From contig JACOEM010000001.1 in assembly GCA_024998565.1 (NCBI GenBank), forward strand, positions 642,485 to 706,484: 64,000 bases of DNA, given 5' to 3'. The notes beneath the pieces are model-generated. The model ran no database searches and was not told the origin of the DNA. It worked only from the letters and a program-made list of their open reading frames with translations. The stretch's first letter is position 1. Each line of letters starts with the position of its first letter. Position numbers and translations under genes: made by a program. Source of the DNA: Nitrospira sp. (GTDB lineage Bacteria > Nitrospirota > Nitrospiria > Nitrospirales > Nitrospiraceae). Positions 62,545 to 64,000 of this stretch are shown here, piece after piece.

Positions 62545-63333
62545 ATGATGAGCACGTTACTGGTGATCGACGATGATCGGTTGCACTGCGACCTGCTGCA
62601 GATGGCCCTGGCCCGTCACGGGTATCACGTCAGCACTGCGACCAGTGGTCGTGAGGGGGTTGCGTTGTTTCGCCAGCTTCGCCCGCTGGTGACGCTGCTC
62701 GATCTGCGCATGCCGGACATGGATGGTCTGGCGGTGCTCAAGGAGATTCGAACGCATGATCCCCGTGCCGGGGTGATTATGCTGGGTGGCGGCGCGACGG
62801 AGGAATTGGAGAATCGGGCGCGCGAGTTGCGCGTCACGGATTTCCTGCGCAAGGGGCTGTCGCTGGATGTGCTCATCGGGGCCGTCCATCGTGTGGCGCA
62901 GCAGGCGAGGCGATTGGCTTCATCCGAGCAGTCCCGTGCCGGGGAAGAAATCGATCAGCTTCCCGATGAGCAGATCCTTGTCGTCGATGACGATGTGATG
63001 GCGCGTGATCTGCTGGTGCGGTTTCTCAGCCTGCGCGGGTACCACGTTCGCGCTGCGCGCGACGGTCGTGAAGCGCTGCGACTGATCGGTGAGTCGGCGC
63101 CGGATCTTCTGATTTTGGATCTCGCTATGCCGGAAATGAACGGCGTGGAGGTCTTGCGGACGCTTGCGGCGCGCGATTATGCCGGCAGGACGATCATTTT
63201 GAGCGGACATCAAAACGACCCCTTACTGGCCGAGGCCTGGGCGTTGGGCCCGCAAGAGGTCCTGGACAAGCCGATTGATTTGGAGCGGGCATTGATGGCT
63301 ATCCAGCTTGTGATGGTCTGTCGGGAGTGTTAA
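62545..63333 (+). CDS. Tandem receiver-domain protein
   Basis: This 262-residue protein consists of two CheY-like receiver domains and no output domain. The first (about residues 5-120) has the acidic pocket VIDDDR, the phosphoacceptor aspartate in LLDLRMPDMDG and the conserved lysine (FLRKGLS), but has glycine instead of threonine or serine in IMLGGGA. The second (about 145-260) has VVDDD, ILDLAMPEMNG, serine in IILSGH and lysine in VLDKPI, and is complete. A linker of about 25 residues separates them. The ATG at 62545 is followed by another ATG at 62548. It may act in a phosphorelay or bind a partner; the cognate kinase is not in view. Confidence 0.85.
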   Translation: MMSTLLVIDDDRLHCDLLQMALARHGYHVSTATSGREGVALFRQLRPLVTLLDLRMPDMDGLAVLKEIRTHDPRAGVIMLGGGATEELENRARELRVTDFLRKGLSLDVLIGAVHRVAQQARRLASSEQSRAGEEIDQLPDEQILVVDDDVMARDLLVRFLSLRGYHVRAARDGREALRLIGESAPDLLILDLAMPEMNGVEVLRTLAARDYAGRTIILSGHQNDPLLAEAWALGPQEVLDKPIDLERALMAIQLVMVCREC

Positions 63334-63366
63334 TCTTCACCGTCCACCTCGGGGTGCCGGTGAAGG

Positions 63367-64000
63367 GTGAATGGTTTGTATCGCCTCATCCGTTTCAGTC
63401 TGTTGACAATTTGTCTCCTTCCTGCGCCTGCAGTCGCTGAGTCTGCTGTTCCCCCTCCGACGATTGAACACCATCAACTCGCACTCGAGTTGCATCCTGA
63501 TTCCCATCGCTTGATCGCGACGGATCGAGTGACTGTTGCCGGGGGAGATCGCGGACAGGAACTGGCGTTTTCCCTCGCGCCGACTCTTCTGTTGGAGCGA
63601 GTCGAGGACCTGACCCACTGCCAGGATCCCTGCGAATCCGCCCCGGCTGTTCCATTTACGAGAGATGGTTCTGCTGGCCAGTCGGAGTTACAACGGATCA
63701 TTCTGAATCCGCCTTCCAACCGGTCCGGCGGATCGATACGGCTGAAGTTTGTCTATCACGGGGTGATTGATGATCCTCCCCGGGACCCACGCCACCTGCG
63801 GTTTGTCACGCCGAGCGAAACAGCCGGCCACATCGGTCCTGAAGGGGTGTATCTCAGCAGCGAGAGCCAGTGGTACCCGGACCTCGACGATTCGCTGGCC
63901 ACCTATGATGTACGCATCACGTTGCCTGAAGGGTGGGCCGCCGTCACGCAGGGCACGGCCCAGGCTGACTCCTCGCGATGGATTGTCTCTACGAAAAGCG
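63367..64000 (+). CDS. M1-type zinc metallopeptidase, N-terminal part (3' end outside window)
   Basis: The reading frame is open from 63367 to the right edge, 211 codons so far. The signal peptide (NGLYRLIRFSLLTICLLPAPAVAES, about residues 2-26) suggests export. The mature sequence begins APTIEHHQLALELHPDSHRLIATDRVTV-like and then has GVYLSSESQWYPDLDDSLATYDVRITLPEGWAAVTQGTA. This resembles the N-terminal domain of M1 (aminopeptidase N-like) peptidases, before the HEXXH site, which is outside the window. The GTG at 63367 is the only start in frame that leaves the signal peptide complete; a TTG at 63376 is also possible. Its function beyond peptide cleavage is unknown. Confidence 0.75.
   Translation, partial: MNGLYRLIRFSLLTICLLPAPAVAESAVPPPTIEHHQLALELHPDSHRLIATDRVTVAGGDRGQELAFSLAPTLLLERVEDLTHCQDPCESAPAVPFTRDGSAGQSELQRIILNPPSNRSGGSIRLKFVYHGVIDDPPRDPRHLRFVTPSETAGHIGPEGVYLSSESQWYPDLDDSLATYDVRITLPEGWAAVTQGTAQADSSRWIVSTKS

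Overview
The window reads as a stretch of ordinary chromosome from a bacterium with about 58-60% G+C. The protein set fits Nitrospira or a close relative in the Nitrospirota: clusters of HEAT-repeat genes, a secreted cupredoxin-like protein, a citramalate synthase in the aspartate-family operon, and secreted proteins with no recognisable relatives. This assignment rests on recognising proteins. There is no rRNA gene in the window to confirm it. I see no prophage, insertion sequence, CRISPR array or integrase.

Layout. Positions 1-5749 hold the end of a secreted-protein gene and five consecutive HEAT-repeat genes. Positions 5771-9320 hold UDP-glucose dehydrogenase on the minus strand, a CBS-pair protein and a membrane-fused spermidine-synthase-like protein. 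Positions 9605-13397 hold small redox and secreted genes: a cupredoxin, a small secreted protein, a ferredoxin, a DUF192 protein, a Rieske protein, a possible chagasin-like inhibitor and a class-IV aminotransferase. Positions 13488-23422 are the classic translation and RNA operon rimP-nusA-infB-ylxP-rbfA-truB-rpsO-pnp followed by an M16 peptidase. Positions 23571-25110 are a self-contained transcription unit (promoter, two secreted proteins of unknown function, terminator). Positions 25149-31066 are a minus-strand run: pdxJ, nnr, tsaE, a LapA-like gene and mutS.

Positions 31268-39205 form an amino-acid operon driven by a good sigma-70 promoter: alaC-hom-thrC-apgM-lysC-cimA. The apgM-like gene sits where a homoserine kinase would be expected. 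Positions 39239-43992 hold an HU/IHF protein, a MerR regulator, tRNA-Pro(GGG), surE, a DedA protein, cysS and rlmB.

Positions 44011-59744 are a type IV pilus region: a stand-alone LuxR-type regulator, prepilin peptidase, a first minor-pilin cassette (FimT, PilV, PilW and a large PilX type), a PilB/GspE ATPase, then a second minor-pilin cassette (FimT, PilV, PilW, PilX) followed by a small secreted protein, PilY1 and a lipoprotein with Ig/cadherin-like repeats. Positions 59791-64000 hold phoH-ybeY-ftsY, a double receiver-domain protein and the start of an M1-type peptidase gene that runs off the right edge.

The best candidates for something undescribed are the five-gene HEAT cluster (two members share a cysteine-bearing insertion), the two-gene secreted module at 23.6-25.1 kb, and the doubled minor-pilin system with PilY1 and its companions.
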